NCBI RefSeq assembly: GCF_024198235.1 | Contig: NZ_JAKCFB010000005.1 | Span: 343,997-407,996 of the forward strand | Direction: 5' to 3' | Length of the DNA: 64,000 bases | From: Myxococcus dinghuensis | Lineage (GTDB): Bacteria; Myxococcota; Myxococcia; Myxococcales; Myxococcaceae | In this document: positions 52,339-62,400 of the stretch, piece after piece | Numbering within the stretch: position 1 is the first letter of the stretch | Layout of the letters: each line of letters opens with the position of its first letter | The notes under the pieces: generated by a model | Database searches by the model: none | What the model saw: the letters and a program-made list of their open reading frames with translations, nothing else | What the model was told of the DNA's origin: nothing | Translations under genes and position numbers: made by a program

Positions 52339-52357
52339 TAACGTCCCCGCTCGGGGA
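52339..52357 (+). promoter_or_regulatory. Promoter-like TAACGT and hairpin over the ribosome site of copy 8
   Basis: TAACGT (52339-52344, within CTGGTAACGT) lies 20 nt before the ATG. TCCCC (52344-52348) and GGGGA (52353-52357) form a tight hairpin with a 4-nt loop, and the right arm is the GGGGAGAG ribosome site of the ATG at 52365. Confidence 0.4.
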
Positions 52358-52364
52358 GAGACAG

Positions 52365-55300
52365 ATGCGTGGACCCGTCTTCGTCGTGCTCGGCGTGGTG
52401 CTCCTGGGTGCCGCCCTGGCCCTCGTCGTCATGTGGGCGACAGGCCCCGGGGACGCGGCGACCTCGGACCGGTCGGCGGAGCACGCGCGCTCCGCGGTCG
52501 ACGCCCCCCAGGCGCCACCTCCGCGAGGAGCACACGTCATCCGAGGCACGGTCGTCACCCAGCAGGGCGTCCCCGTCGAAGGGGTGGAGGTCTCCGCCTC
52601 GCTGAGCATCCCCGACCAGTCCCTCTCCTCGAGCACCTGTGACGAACACCCCCCCGAGACGCCGCTGTCCTCGCGGAAGTGCGTGGGTGCGCCCCGCGCG
52701 GAGCTGGTGCGACGTGTCGAAGCGGGCGAGGGCCGCGCGCCCGTGGTGGCGCGGGCCACCTCCGGACCGGATGGGCGCTTCACGTTGGAGGGGATTCCCG
52801 ACGGAGACCTGGCGCTCTGGGTGCTGGATGCGCGAGGGGCCGTCCTGGAGACCCAGGTGGCCCCCGACCGAGAGGACGTGCGGCTCGAGCTGACCTCCGG
52901 CGGCCGGTACTCCGGGAGGGTCGTGGACGAATCGTGGGGTCCCGTCGCCAACGCCAGCGTGACCCTGTTCTTCGAGGACCACTCCCGCTACTTCGAGACC
53001 CGCACCGACGACGACGGACAGTTCGAGTTCGGGCCGATGCCCCCGGGGAACAACGGCCTGGTCATCTCCAGTCCGGGCTTCGTGACCCGGTACTCCACGG
53101 ACTACTGGCCCAATGGACGCAAGACCTTCGTGCTGGATGCCCCCCGCGCCATCAGCGGACAGGTCCTCTTCCAGGACCGCCCGGCCGCCGGGGTCGAGGT
53201 CCAGGCCGAGGAGAGCGACCGCTCCGCCCTGACCGGGAGCGACGGGCGGTTCCTGCTGGAGGGGCTCACGTCCGGCCACCACACGCTGACGGCGCGACGC
53301 GAGCACCTGCGCGCGCTCACCACGGTGACGCTGGCGCCGAACACGCGGGCCGCCGAGGCCCGCCTCACCCTCGAGGCGGCCCTCCGGGTCGAAGGCATCG
53401 TCCGCGACGACACGGGGGCTCCGGTCGCGGACGCCGCCGTGAAGGTCTTCGTCGACGCGGAGGAGCCCCGGCTGGAGACCACCACGGGCGAGGATGGGCG
53501 CTTCGCCCTGGAGACGCTGCCACTCGGGCCCTGCCGCTTCGAGGTGAACGCGGCGGGCTACATGGGTGTCAGCGAGCCGGAGGTCCCGCTGGTGGCCGAC
53601 ACCCTCGCGCTGACCTTCACGCTGCGACGGGCGCTGTTCCTCCAGGGGACCGTGGTCACCGAAGGGGACGATGAGCCGGTCGACGACTACGTGCTGGAGC
53701 TCGAACGGCTGGACACGCCGGTCCCCGCGTCGACGAACGAAGCCCCCATCCCGCGTGACGACGTGGGGACGACGGTGAGGAGCAACGGGGAAGGACACTT
53801 CGCCTTCAAGGTCTCGCTCCCGGGCCGCTACCGCGTGTTCACGGCACCGGAGCGAGCCCTGGGCAAACGCTACTTCCCCTTCTCCCAGGAGGTCCGCGTC
53901 CCCGGTGGAGACGTGCGAGTGGTCCTGCGCAAGGGAGCGCGCATCCAGGGCACCGTGGTGGACAGGGCAGGACGGGCCATGCGCTCCGCCCCCGTCACCC
54001 TGCTGGAGGGCACGCTTCAGGCCCCGGGCAGACAGGTCGCGTCGACCGACTCGGGGTCCACGGGCTTCCAACTGGGTGGGCTCCTCCCTGGCAGCTACGT
54101 GCTCCAGGTCTCACTCCCCAATGCGTCTTCACCGACCGACACCCAGCAGGTGCCCATCCAGCTCCATGGCACGGAGACGGTGACGACGAACCTGGAGCTG
54201 CCCGCCGAAGCCAGGACCTCCCTCTCCGGTGTCGTGCTCACGGAGGAGGGCCCTCCCCTCTCCGACGTCCAGGTGTTGGCCTACTCACAAGACACCCAGG
54301 GAGGCGCCACGACCGACGAGCAAGGGCGCTTCACCATCAAGGACATGCGGCCCGGCACCACCCGGTTCCACGTCCAGGCGGGGCCCTACACGCTCGTCTC
54401 GGACCCACCCGTCAAGCCGTCACACATGAACCCCCACCCGTCCATCGAGCTGAGGGTGGAGGCGGGACGCGAGGTGCGGTTGGTCCTCCGCTCCGACAAC
54501 GGGAGCTTCCGCGGGCGCGTGGTCCAAGAGGACGGCACCCCCGTCCAACACTTCATGGCCAACCTGACGGGCATCAACGACCCGGAGGGGCGATTCCAGG
54601 TCGAGGTGGGCCCCGCGCAGCGCCGGTCGCTGAGGATCTCCGCGCCCGGGTTCGCCAGCGTCGTCCTCACGGCCCGCGTCGAGCGAGGCCGCGCCACGGA
54701 CATGGGAGACATCGTCTTGAAGGAGGGTGCCCGGCTGCGCGGCCGGGTGCTCGACGCGCGGACGTCCGCGCCCGTCGTCGGCGCGCAGATCCGCGTCCTC
54801 CCCAAGGAGCTGGGAGAGGAGACGTTTCCCTCGCGCACCCTGGTCGAGCTCACCTCCACCGGACCTGACGGCACCTTCGAGTTCGCCCGGCTGGGGATGG
54901 CGACCCCGGAGCTGGAGTTCGAGCATCCGGACTATCTCCCCCTGCGCCAATCCGTTGACATGACGGACCGTCCGTTGGAGCTGCGCATGACCCAGGCGGC
55001 CCGGCTGACCCTCATCATGACGGACCGCCACGGCAAGCCGGCGTCGGCGGTCGTGAGCCTCCATCCGCTCGACGGGGGCGAGGATGAATCCCATTTCGTT
55101 CGGGCCGACACCCCCCTGACCGTCTCCGCGCTCGCCCCCGGCACCTACGTGGTGGGCCCCTACAGCACCTCGCGCTCGGAGGGCCCCGAGAACGCCATCA
55201 TGCGGTTCATGCCCCGACAGGTCGTGCTGCGAGGCGGCGAACACGCGCGCCTCTCCCTCCGGGAGGTGGTGGGGCCCGTCGCGCTGACCTTCCGCAACGC

Positions 55301-55631
55301 CACCCCGCTGGCCGGACTGCCCTCCGGGGAGCCCGTCGACTACTGCTTCGCGAAGCTGTTCCCCGGCGATGTGCCACGTCCCGCCACCAGGGAGGCCTTC
55401 ACGTCCGCCCGGTTCCCGAGGGAGCTCCCCCCGGACACGGATGACCGCTCGGGCTCGACCCACACGTTCTCCAACCTCCCCGAGGGGCGCTACACCTACT
55501 TCCTGCTCGGCGTCGCCCTGACGGAATCGCGCCCGCTCGTGCTCCACCGCGAGGAGGTGGACATGCGGGGCGGTGGGCGCGTGGTCCGCGACGTCGTCCC
55601 CCACTGGCAATGGCTGCCTTCCGGTCCGTGA
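52365..55631 (+). CDS. Exported carboxypeptidase-regulatory-like/Ig-repeat protein, array copy 8
   Basis: A 1088-residue protein. The ATG at 52365 is preferred over 52323 because GGGGAGAG precedes it and the hydrophobic anchor (VFVVLGVVLLGAALALVVMW) starts at once. Cys92 (SLSSSTC) and Cys106 are kept. VTLFFEDHSRYFETRTDDDGQFEFGPMPPG follows. It closes with EGRYTYFLLGVALTESRPLVLHREEVDMRGGGRVVRDVVPHWQWLP. It is the most similar to copy 7 over shared domains (IVRDDTGAPVADAAVKVFVD, LPLGPCRFEVNAAGYMGVS), implying copy 7 arose from this lineage. A strong hairpin follows directly. Confidence 0.8.
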   Translation: MRGPVFVVLGVVLLGAALALVVMWATGPGDAATSDRSAEHARSAVDAPQAPPPRGAHVIRGTVVTQQGVPVEGVEVSASLSIPDQSLSSSTCDEHPPETPLSSRKCVGAPRAELVRRVEAGEGRAPVVARATSGPDGRFTLEGIPDGDLALWVLDARGAVLETQVAPDREDVRLELTSGGRYSGRVVDESWGPVANASVTLFFEDHSRYFETRTDDDGQFEFGPMPPGNNGLVISSPGFVTRYSTDYWPNGRKTFVLDAPRAISGQVLFQDRPAAGVEVQAEESDRSALTGSDGRFLLEGLTSGHHTLTARREHLRALTTVTLAPNTRAAEARLTLEAALRVEGIVRDDTGAPVADAAVKVFVDAEEPRLETTTGEDGRFALETLPLGPCRFEVNAAGYMGVSEPEVPLVADTLALTFTLRRALFLQGTVVTEGDDEPVDDYVLELERLDTPVPASTNEAPIPRDDVGTTVRSNGEGHFAFKVSLPGRYRVFTAPERALGKRYFPFSQEVRVPGGDVRVVLRKGARIQGTVVDRAGRAMRSAPVTLLEGTLQAPGRQVASTDSGSTGFQLGGLLPGSYVLQVSLPNASSPTDTQQVPIQLHGTETVTTNLELPAEARTSLSGVVLTEEGPPLSDVQVLAYSQDTQGGATTDEQGRFTIKDMRPGTTRFHVQAGPYTLVSDPPVKPSHMNPHPSIELRVEAGREVRLVLRSDNGSFRGRVVQEDGTPVQHFMANLTGINDPEGRFQVEVGPAQRRSLRISAPGFASVVLTARVERGRATDMGDIVLKEGARLRGRVLDARTSAPVVGAQIRVLPKELGEETFPSRTLVELTSTGPDGTFEFARLGMATPELEFEHPDYLPLRQSVDMTDRPLELRMTQAARLTLIMTDRHGKPASAVVSLHPLDGGEDESHFVRADTPLTVSALAPGTYVVGPYSTSRSEGPENAIMRFMPRQVVLRGGEHARLSLREVVGPVALTFRNATPLAGLPSGEPVDYCFAKLFPGDVPRPATREAFTSARFPRELPPDTDDRSGSTHTFSNLPEGRYTYFLLGVALTESRPLVLHREEVDMRGGGRVVRDVVPHWQWLPSGP

Positions 55632-55670
55632 CCCCCGCGAACCGGCGGCTCGAAAGAGCAGTCGCGGGGG
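55632..55670 (+). terminator. Nested hairpin terminator candidate at the end of the array
   Basis: Starting one base after the copy 8 stop, CCCCCGCGA (55632-55640) pairs perfectly with TCGCGGGGG (55662-55670). Inside the loop, GCTC-GAAA-GAGC (55648-55659) forms a second stem with a GNRA tetraloop. No T-tract follows. Confidence 0.6.
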
Positions 55671-55737
55671 ACCCGCTCCAGCCCCCCGCGGCCCCCGCGT
55701 TTGCGTCCGCCAGGAGGGCCTCTTAAGACCGGACTCC

Positions 55738-56595
55738 ATGGGCCATGAGCCGAAGTGGAAGGACGGCGCGGAGCTGGAGCTGGACTGGGGCGCGAGGCAG
55801 CCGCGACCGCAGTCGGGAGACGACGCGCCGGCCACCACGGGCCTGGTCCCCCTGATGGAGGCCTCCGGCGTCGAGGCGCGCGCCGGCAAGGGCATGCCCG
55901 GGGACCCGCGCCACATGAGCGTGTCGCTGCGCCATTCGCTGGACGCGGTGCTCACCGCGCCCCGGCTGCGCATGCGCCAGCAGCGCGAGCTGCTGGAGAT
56001 GCTCATCGGCTGGGAGGGGCGCAACCGCTACGAGGTCTGCGACGAGCACGGGCGCGGCAGCCTGTTCGTGGGCGAGACGGGGGACGGCTGGGGCTCGCGC
56101 CTCATGCGCAACTTCTGGCCCTTCTACCGCGCGCGCCTGGAGTGCATGACGCCCAGCGGCACGCTGGCGCTCGCGCTGGAGCACCCGTGGAGCTTCCTCT
56201 TCGCGCGCGCGGAGGTGCTCGCGTGGGACGGCCGCGCGCTGGGCACCATCGTCCAGCGCTTCCGCCTGCTCGGCAGACGCTTCGACATCGTCACGCCCGC
56301 CGGCGCGGTGGTCGCCACCATCGAGGGCCCCCTGCTCAAGCCCTGGACCTTCCAGGTCTTCCAGCGCGGCGAGGAGGTGGCCGTCATCCGCAAGCACTGG
56401 AGCGGCCTCTTCCAGGAGACCTTCAGCGACGCGGACAACTACTCCATCGAGTTCCATCCCCCGTGCACGGACGGACGGCTGCGGCAGCTGGTGCTCGCCG
56501 CCGCGTTCCTGATGGACCTGACCTACTTCGACAACCGGAAGTCCGGGGGTTCCATCTTCAACGTGGGCCTGAACCTCTGGGACTTCTGGAGCTGA
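55738..56595 (+). CDS. Phospholipid-scramblase/LURP-like protein
   Basis: A 285-residue protein. A disordered, charged N-terminus (1-60) is followed by a tubby/LURP1-like 12-stranded domain: LLEMLIGWEGRNRYEVCDEHG, LFVGETG, FRLLGRRFDIVTPAGAVVATIEGPLLKPWTFQVF and VAVIRKHWSGLFQETFSDADNYSIEF. It ends with a hydrophobic helix (LVLAAAFLMDLTYFDNR), the usual scramblase-family order. Bacterial members have unproven function; membrane-lipid binding is likely. TTAAGA about 15 nt upstream of the ATG may be a -10 box. Confidence 0.8.
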   Translation: MGHEPKWKDGAELELDWGARQPRPQSGDDAPATTGLVPLMEASGVEARAGKGMPGDPRHMSVSLRHSLDAVLTAPRLRMRQQRELLEMLIGWEGRNRYEVCDEHGRGSLFVGETGDGWGSRLMRNFWPFYRARLECMTPSGTLALALEHPWSFLFARAEVLAWDGRALGTIVQRFRLLGRRFDIVTPAGAVVATIEGPLLKPWTFQVFQRGEEVAVIRKHWSGLFQETFSDADNYSIEFHPPCTDGRLRQLVLAAAFLMDLTYFDNRKSGGSIFNVGLNLWDFWS

Positions 56596-56603
56596 CGGGA
56601 GTT

Positions 56604-56623
56604 CCCCCGGTGTTCCCCGGGGG
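56604..56623 (+). terminator. Hairpin between the scramblase-like and HEAT genes
   Basis: CCCCCGG (56604-56610) and CCGGGGG (56617-56623) with a 6-nt loop, 9 bp after the scramblase-like stop. No T-run. GATAAGT just downstream, before the ATG at 56649, may be the next gene's -10 box. Confidence 0.45.
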
Positions 56624-56648
56624 GCCTTGTGATAAGTCCCCAGCCCTC

Positions 56649-59390
56649 ATGTCCACGTCTACGAGCGATGCGTTGACAGCGGCGGACCTCGAGCGGCTGG
56701 CCCAGGCGGAGTCCCCGGACCTGGTCGACGCCGTCCTGACCCTCCTGAACGCTCCGGAGCCGGAGCCGGAGGCCACCGCGAAGCCGCTGCCGAAGGATGC
56801 CTTCACCTTCGACAGGCTCCTGCGCTCGCTGGTCCAGGCCCAGGCGCGGTTCGACCCCTCGGGACGGCGCGCCGCGTCGACGGAGGCGTGGCAGCGGTTC
56901 CTGGCGCAGAAGGACGTCCCGCGTCCGGAGCGGCTGGCGCTGGCGGACCTGCTGGTGGCGCTCTACGAGCGGAACACGGACGCGTCGCGCGCCGCCGTGC
57001 TGGCGCTGGTCCGGGGCGCGGCCCTGAAGTTCGGCCTGTGGGGCGGCCTCAAGCGCATCTACAAGCTGGCCGAGGCGCGGCTCGACGCGGAGATGTTCGG
57101 CGCGCTCGCCTGGCGCTTCGACGTGGCGCGCGGGGAGACCCGGTCGCACGAGGTCTCCACCGGCACCCTCACCTACCTGCGCCGCCGCGCGTGGCGGTTC
57201 CTGCGCCACCTGGGCGCGGCCACGCCGGAGCTGTACCCCCAGTTCGCCGTGGAGGTGCTGCGCCACTACGACCTGAGGACCGAGTGGCACGGGGTCTGGG
57301 TGGCCCACCACATCTGGGCGCACGGCTCCGGGCAGTACACGGCCACCGGGTTCTCCTTCGGGAGCGCGCCCAAGGACCTGGTGAAGCACCGCGCCTATCC
57401 GGACGCGTGGAAGCGCTCCCCGGACGCGCTGATGCGCCTGCTGGACACGTGCCGGTCGGACGAGGCCGCGCGCTTCGCCATCCAGGGCCTGCGCAAGGAC
57501 TTCCCGGAGGTGCTGCGCAAGGTGACGCCCGCGTGGCTCAACCGCATCGCCCACCGGCCGCTGGAGAGCGCCCACGAGTTCATGGTGGAGACCCTGCAGG
57601 GCTCGCCCGAGTTCCACCAGGGCAAGCTGCGGGGGCTGGGGCTGCACGACGCGGTGCTGGCGCTGCTCGAGTCGCCCAGCGACAAGGCGCGCGCCTACGC
57701 CATCGAGTACGCCCGCGCCCACGCGCAGGACCTGTCCGCCGAGCGGCTCGCGGAGCTGGCCGCGCAGCCGAACAACGACGTGCGCGCCTTCGCCGCCGCC
57801 ATGCTGGAGAAGCGCAACCCGCGCGAGCTGGGCGTGGAGCTGCTGGGGCGGCTGTTGTCCATCAAGGCGACGGCGACCTTCGCGGCGCGCTCGCTGGAGC
57901 AGTCGTTCGACCGGGCGGAGCTGTCCGCGGCGTTCCTGCGGGACATGTACCTGGGCACGTCCGAGCAGCTCAACTGGGCCAAGGGCTTCGTCGCGAGCAA
58001 GTACTCGGCCACGGAGCTGCCCACGTCCTTCTGGAAGGAGCTGCTGGAGGACAAGCGGCTGGACGAGCGGCCCTACCCGGTGGAGGGCCTGGTGCTCAAG
58101 TCGCTGGGCGCGTATCCGGCGGCGGCCATCGGCCCGGAGTGGATGCTGGACAAGGCGGCGCACCCGCGCATCGGCCACGCCATCACCGGGTGGCTGCAGC
58201 GCGCGGACAGCCTGCCGGGCCTGGACGTGGAGAAGGTGAAGGGCGCGGTCTTCAGCGCCAAGCACCGCGCGGTGGCGCTGATGCTGCTGGGCAAGCGCAA
58301 GCTGTTCACCCCGCGCCAGCTCACCGTGCCCTGGCTGCTCGCCCTGGCGCGCCGCGCGGACCCCACGCTGCACGGCTTCGCCCACCGCTACCTGCTGGAG
58401 AACGTGGCCCCCGCGGACTTCAGCGACACGGAGGACGCCGCCGCGGGCCTGGAGCGCCTGTTCGAGCTGGCGCTGGGCGCCAGGCAGCCCGCCCCGGTGC
58501 GCGACTTCGCGCAGACGTACCTGCGCTGCCACCACCCGGTCATCGGCCCGGAGCAGCCGGAGTCGAAGTCCTACGAAATCAAGCCGCGCGCGCCGCGCAA
58601 GGCGTACACGCCGGAGAAGCTGTGGCCGGCGCTGTTCGACGCGCGCGACGACGTGCGCCGCTTCGCGCTGGCCGTCACCAAGGCGGAGCTGCGCGCCTGG
58701 GGCTGGCACACGCGGGTGTACGAGCTGGCGGAGGCGGAGGCGAAGGAGGTCCGCAACCTGGCCTACGACGCGCTGCTGCGCGCGGGCGAGGACGGCGCGG
58801 ACGCCCGCTACGTGCTGCACGTGGAGGAGCTGGACCCGGTGAAGGTGTTCTCCATGTCGGAGAGCACCAAGCGCAGCACCCGCGAGGTGGCGGTGGAGCT
58901 CATCCGCCGGCACTACGCGCGGCTGGGCGGCGCGGAGCGGCTCGCGTGGCTGATGCAGAGCGCGGACCGCGAGGTGGGCCTGTTCGCCGTGCGCCTGCTC
59001 TGGGAGAAGCACCGCCCCACGCACCTGCCGGAGGGCTGGAAGCCCGCGGGCGCGAAGCAGGCCCCGGTCACCAGCGCCGCCGAGCGCTTCCCGGACGTGG
59101 AGGCCCTGCGCGACTTCCTGCGCCGCATGCTCTTCGGCCTGCCGCCGGGCCGGGCCAAGGAGGCCCGCGAGGGCGAGGTGCAGAAGCGCCTGTCGGCGAG
59201 CGAGGCGAAGCGCCGCGTCATCGAGCTGGTGCGCGACCTGGGCCTGGAGGACGAGTCCTTCGCCCGCGTCGTCGCCCCGGTGCTCGGGGAGTTCACGGGT
59301 TCGCTGGCGAAGGGGGAGTGGCAGAGCTGTCTCGCCTCCCTGGTCCAGCTGCGCACGGCGCATCCGGGCGTGCAGCTCGGGGCGCTGTAG
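56649..59390 (+). CDS. Large HEAT-repeat-like helical protein
   Basis: A 913-residue cytoplasmic protein, almost entirely helical. HEAT/ARM-like spacing recurs (PSDKARAYAIEYARAH, NNDVRAFAAAMLEKRNP, RDDVRRFALAVTKAEL, AKEVRNLAYDALLRAGEDG, DREVGLFAVRLLWEKHRP). A more conserved-looking N-terminal part contains WRFLRHLG and HGVWVAHHIWAHGSGQY. No enzymatic motif, signal or transmembrane segment. It is probably a scaffold. It is followed 80 bp later by a WD40-HEAT giant on the same strand, so the two likely act in one complex. Confidence 0.78.
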   Translation: MSTSTSDALTAADLERLAQAESPDLVDAVLTLLNAPEPEPEATAKPLPKDAFTFDRLLRSLVQAQARFDPSGRRAASTEAWQRFLAQKDVPRPERLALADLLVALYERNTDASRAAVLALVRGAALKFGLWGGLKRIYKLAEARLDAEMFGALAWRFDVARGETRSHEVSTGTLTYLRRRAWRFLRHLGAATPELYPQFAVEVLRHYDLRTEWHGVWVAHHIWAHGSGQYTATGFSFGSAPKDLVKHRAYPDAWKRSPDALMRLLDTCRSDEAARFAIQGLRKDFPEVLRKVTPAWLNRIAHRPLESAHEFMVETLQGSPEFHQGKLRGLGLHDAVLALLESPSDKARAYAIEYARAHAQDLSAERLAELAAQPNNDVRAFAAAMLEKRNPRELGVELLGRLLSIKATATFAARSLEQSFDRAELSAAFLRDMYLGTSEQLNWAKGFVASKYSATELPTSFWKELLEDKRLDERPYPVEGLVLKSLGAYPAAAIGPEWMLDKAAHPRIGHAITGWLQRADSLPGLDVEKVKGAVFSAKHRAVALMLLGKRKLFTPRQLTVPWLLALARRADPTLHGFAHRYLLENVAPADFSDTEDAAAGLERLFELALGARQPAPVRDFAQTYLRCHHPVIGPEQPESKSYEIKPRAPRKAYTPEKLWPALFDARDDVRRFALAVTKAELRAWGWHTRVYELAEAEAKEVRNLAYDALLRAGEDGADARYVLHVEELDPVKVFSMSESTKRSTREVAVELIRRHYARLGGAERLAWLMQSADREVGLFAVRLLWEKHRPTHLPEGWKPAGAKQAPVTSAAERFPDVEALRDFLRRMLFGLPPGRAKEAREGEVQKRLSASEAKRRVIELVRDLGLEDESFARVVAPVLGEFTGSLAKGEWQSCLASLVQLRTAHPGVQLGAL

Positions 59391-59470
59391 CGACGTCCGC
59401 GCGGCATGGGTTTTCGGTCGCCCCGCCGCCCCGCGCGCGGTGCTAAGAAAGGCGACCCCGAAGGAGCGTC

Positions 59471-62400
59471 ATGTCCGTCCTCGCCATCGGCAACGTCGAG
59501 AAGCTCCGAGCCGTCGCCGCCAATGCCCGGGTGTTGCTGGTCGCCGGCGCGCGCGCGTCCGCCGCCAGCCGCGTCACCGCGTTCGAGCCCGGCACCAACA
59601 AGGTGCTGTGGAGCACCGAGCTGCCGTCCGCCGTCCACGCGCTGGTCCTGTCCGGCGAGCGCTTCGCCGCGGCGGGCGCCGACGGCACGCTGAGCTTCGG
59701 CGCGCTCTCCGACGGCAAGGTGCAGGCGCAGGTGGAGGACGCCCACGCGGGCGGCGTCACCGCGCTCGCCCCGAGCCCCGACGGCAAGCTGCTCTACAGC
59801 GCGGGCGCGGACGGCGCGCTGCGCGCGTGGGAGTGGGAGTCCGCCAGCCGCAAGCACGACTTCAAGGCGTCCGCCCAGCCGCTGCGCGCGGTGGCCGTGG
59901 ACCCCACGCACACCTACGCGGCCTGCGCGGGCGACGACGGCGTGGTGCGCTCCTTCACGCTGGCCTCCGGTGAGCGCCGCGACATGACGGGCCACGAGGG
60001 CGCGGTGCGCGCGCTCGCGTTCACCCCGCGCGACGGCCGCGTGGTCTCCGCGGGCGACGACGGCAAGCTGCGCATCTGGTACCTGGTGGGCGCGGTGGAG
60101 TTCGAGGTGCGCGGCGACAAGGACTCCGGCCACGCCGGCGCCGTGCTCGCGCTGCTGTTCCCGCCCACGCCCGCGGCGCAGGGCGACGAGGAGCCGGGCG
60201 ACCGCGTCTGGTCCGCGGGCAGCGACGGCAAGGTGAAGGTCTGGCGGCTGGACAAGCAGCGCAAGCCGCGCACCCTCGACTGCGGCAGCAAGCCGGTGAA
60301 CGCGCTCGCCTTCATGGCGCCCGCCAATCCCCGGCAGGCGCGCACGACGCTGGGCTCCGTCGTCACCGCGGGCGAGGACCGGCGCGTCCTGCGCTTCGGC
60401 CTCGCGCTGGACGGCCAGCCCGGGGACGACCAGGACACCTCGCAGCACGCGTTCGACGTGTTCACGGAGGCCCTGAAGGGCAACCGCGCGCGGCGCGAGA
60501 CGGTGGTGCGCGAGGCGGTGGTGCTGGAGGAGCCGGAGGCGCTCGAGTTCCTCCTGCAGGTGCTCTCCACGGACCGGGAGGCGGAGGTCCGCCGGCAGGC
60601 GGCGCGCGAGCTGGGGCTGAAGGGCCGCACGGGCGCGCGGGCGAAGCTGCGCGAGCGGCTGGACGACGACCACCCGCAGGTGCGCGCCGAGGCCCTCAAG
60701 GCGCTGGAGACGCTGGAGACGGAGTCGCCGCTGGCCGCGCCCCGCGCCGCGCTCGAGTCGCGCTTCGTGGACATGCGCGTGGCGGGCGTGCGCAGGCTGG
60801 GGAAGCTGGGCGGCACGTCGCCCCTGGTGCCCGGCCTCATCGCCAGCAAGCTGGGCGAGACCGAGGCCGCGGTGGGCCTGGCCGCGCTGGACGCGCTCGT
60901 CGCCGTGTCGCCGGCGGGGGACACCGAGCCCCTGCGCGCCGCCTTCGAGCGCGGGCCGGCGCGGCTGCGCGCGGAGGTGCTGGTGCGCGTCGCCTGGGCG
61001 GGCCTGCTGGGCCACGCGCAGTTGCAGCCGCTGGTGGCGCGCGCGCTGGACGACGCCGACGCGGACGTGCGCGGCGTGGCCTTCACCATCCGCGTGCTGG
61101 AGCGCCGCGCGCTGGCGCACGCGCTGGAGTCGCGGGACGAGGACTTCGCCCGCACCGCCAAGGACGTGGCGCGCCGGGTGGCCACCCGCGCCCGCCAGGG
61201 CCAGTCGACCTCCGCGCTCACCGACGACGAGATTCGCGCCGCGCGCGAGTCGCTGCCCACGCAGGGCACCGTGGGCGCGGCGCTGACGGAGGCGGACCTG
61301 GAGCCGCTGCTGGCCGCCATGGCGTGCCGCACGCCGGACACCGCGGTCCGGGGCTCCCGGGGCCTCGCGCAGCTGGGGGATGCCCGCGCGCTGGGCGCGC
61401 TGCTCCAGCTCTCCCGCGAGCCGGAGGCCCCCATCCGCCGGCAGGCCGCCGCGTCCCTCCAGGCGCTCCAGGACGCGCGCGCCCGCGAGCGGCTGGTGTG
61501 GATGCTGGACGACGCGGACGGCGACGTGCGCGCCACGGCGCTGGACGCGGTGGTGGCGCTGGACGGGGACGCGCCGCTGTCCTCCGCGGAGGCGGCGCTG
61601 CGCTCCGGCCACGAGGACATCCGCGTGCGCGGGCTCGACCGGCTGGTGAAGCTGGGCGCGACGACGCAGGGCGCGGAGCCGCTGCTCGGCGACGCGCTGG
61701 AGGACGAGTCCTCCAAGGTGCGCGGCGAGGCGTTCCGCACGCTGTGGGCGTGGCACGAGAAGGCCCCGGAGAAGGCGCTGGACCGCGCCCTGGCCGGCCG
61801 CTTCCCGGACCTGCGCTCGCGCGCGGTGGAGGTGCTCTCCGAGCGCGGCGCCGAGGGCTGGGCCCAGGAGCGGCTGACGAAGTCCGTGGAGGACCGCGAC
61901 GTGGGCGTGGCCACGGCCGCCTACGAGGCGTGGGTGAAGCGGGTCGGCAAGGAGAAGCCGGAGCCCCACCTGGCGGCGCTGGCCTCCACGCACGCCGCGC
62001 TGCGGGTGAAGGGCGCCAAGGGCGCGGTGGAGGCGCCGGTGGACGCGGTGCGCTCGCCCCTGCTCAAGCGCGTGCAGGACGAGGACGTGGACGTCGCCGT
62101 CGCCGCGCTGGAGTCCCTGGACAAGCTGGTCCCCGGGGAGAACGGGCCGCTGCTGGCGGGCATCGCCGCGGGGGCGCTGCCGGTGCGCGTGCGCGCCGCG
62201 GAGCTGCTCGCCCCGCGCGGCGCCGAGGACATCATCGAGCCCCTGCGCGGGCTCATCACGGACAAGGACCTGGAGCGGCTGTACGTCCCGGCCTTCCTCG
62301 TCCCCCTGCGCATCCGCGCCGCGCGCGCGCTGGCCACGCTGGGCTCGCGCCGGCTGCTGACGTTCTTCGCCACCGTGCTGCTGCCCAGCGAGCTGGGCGA

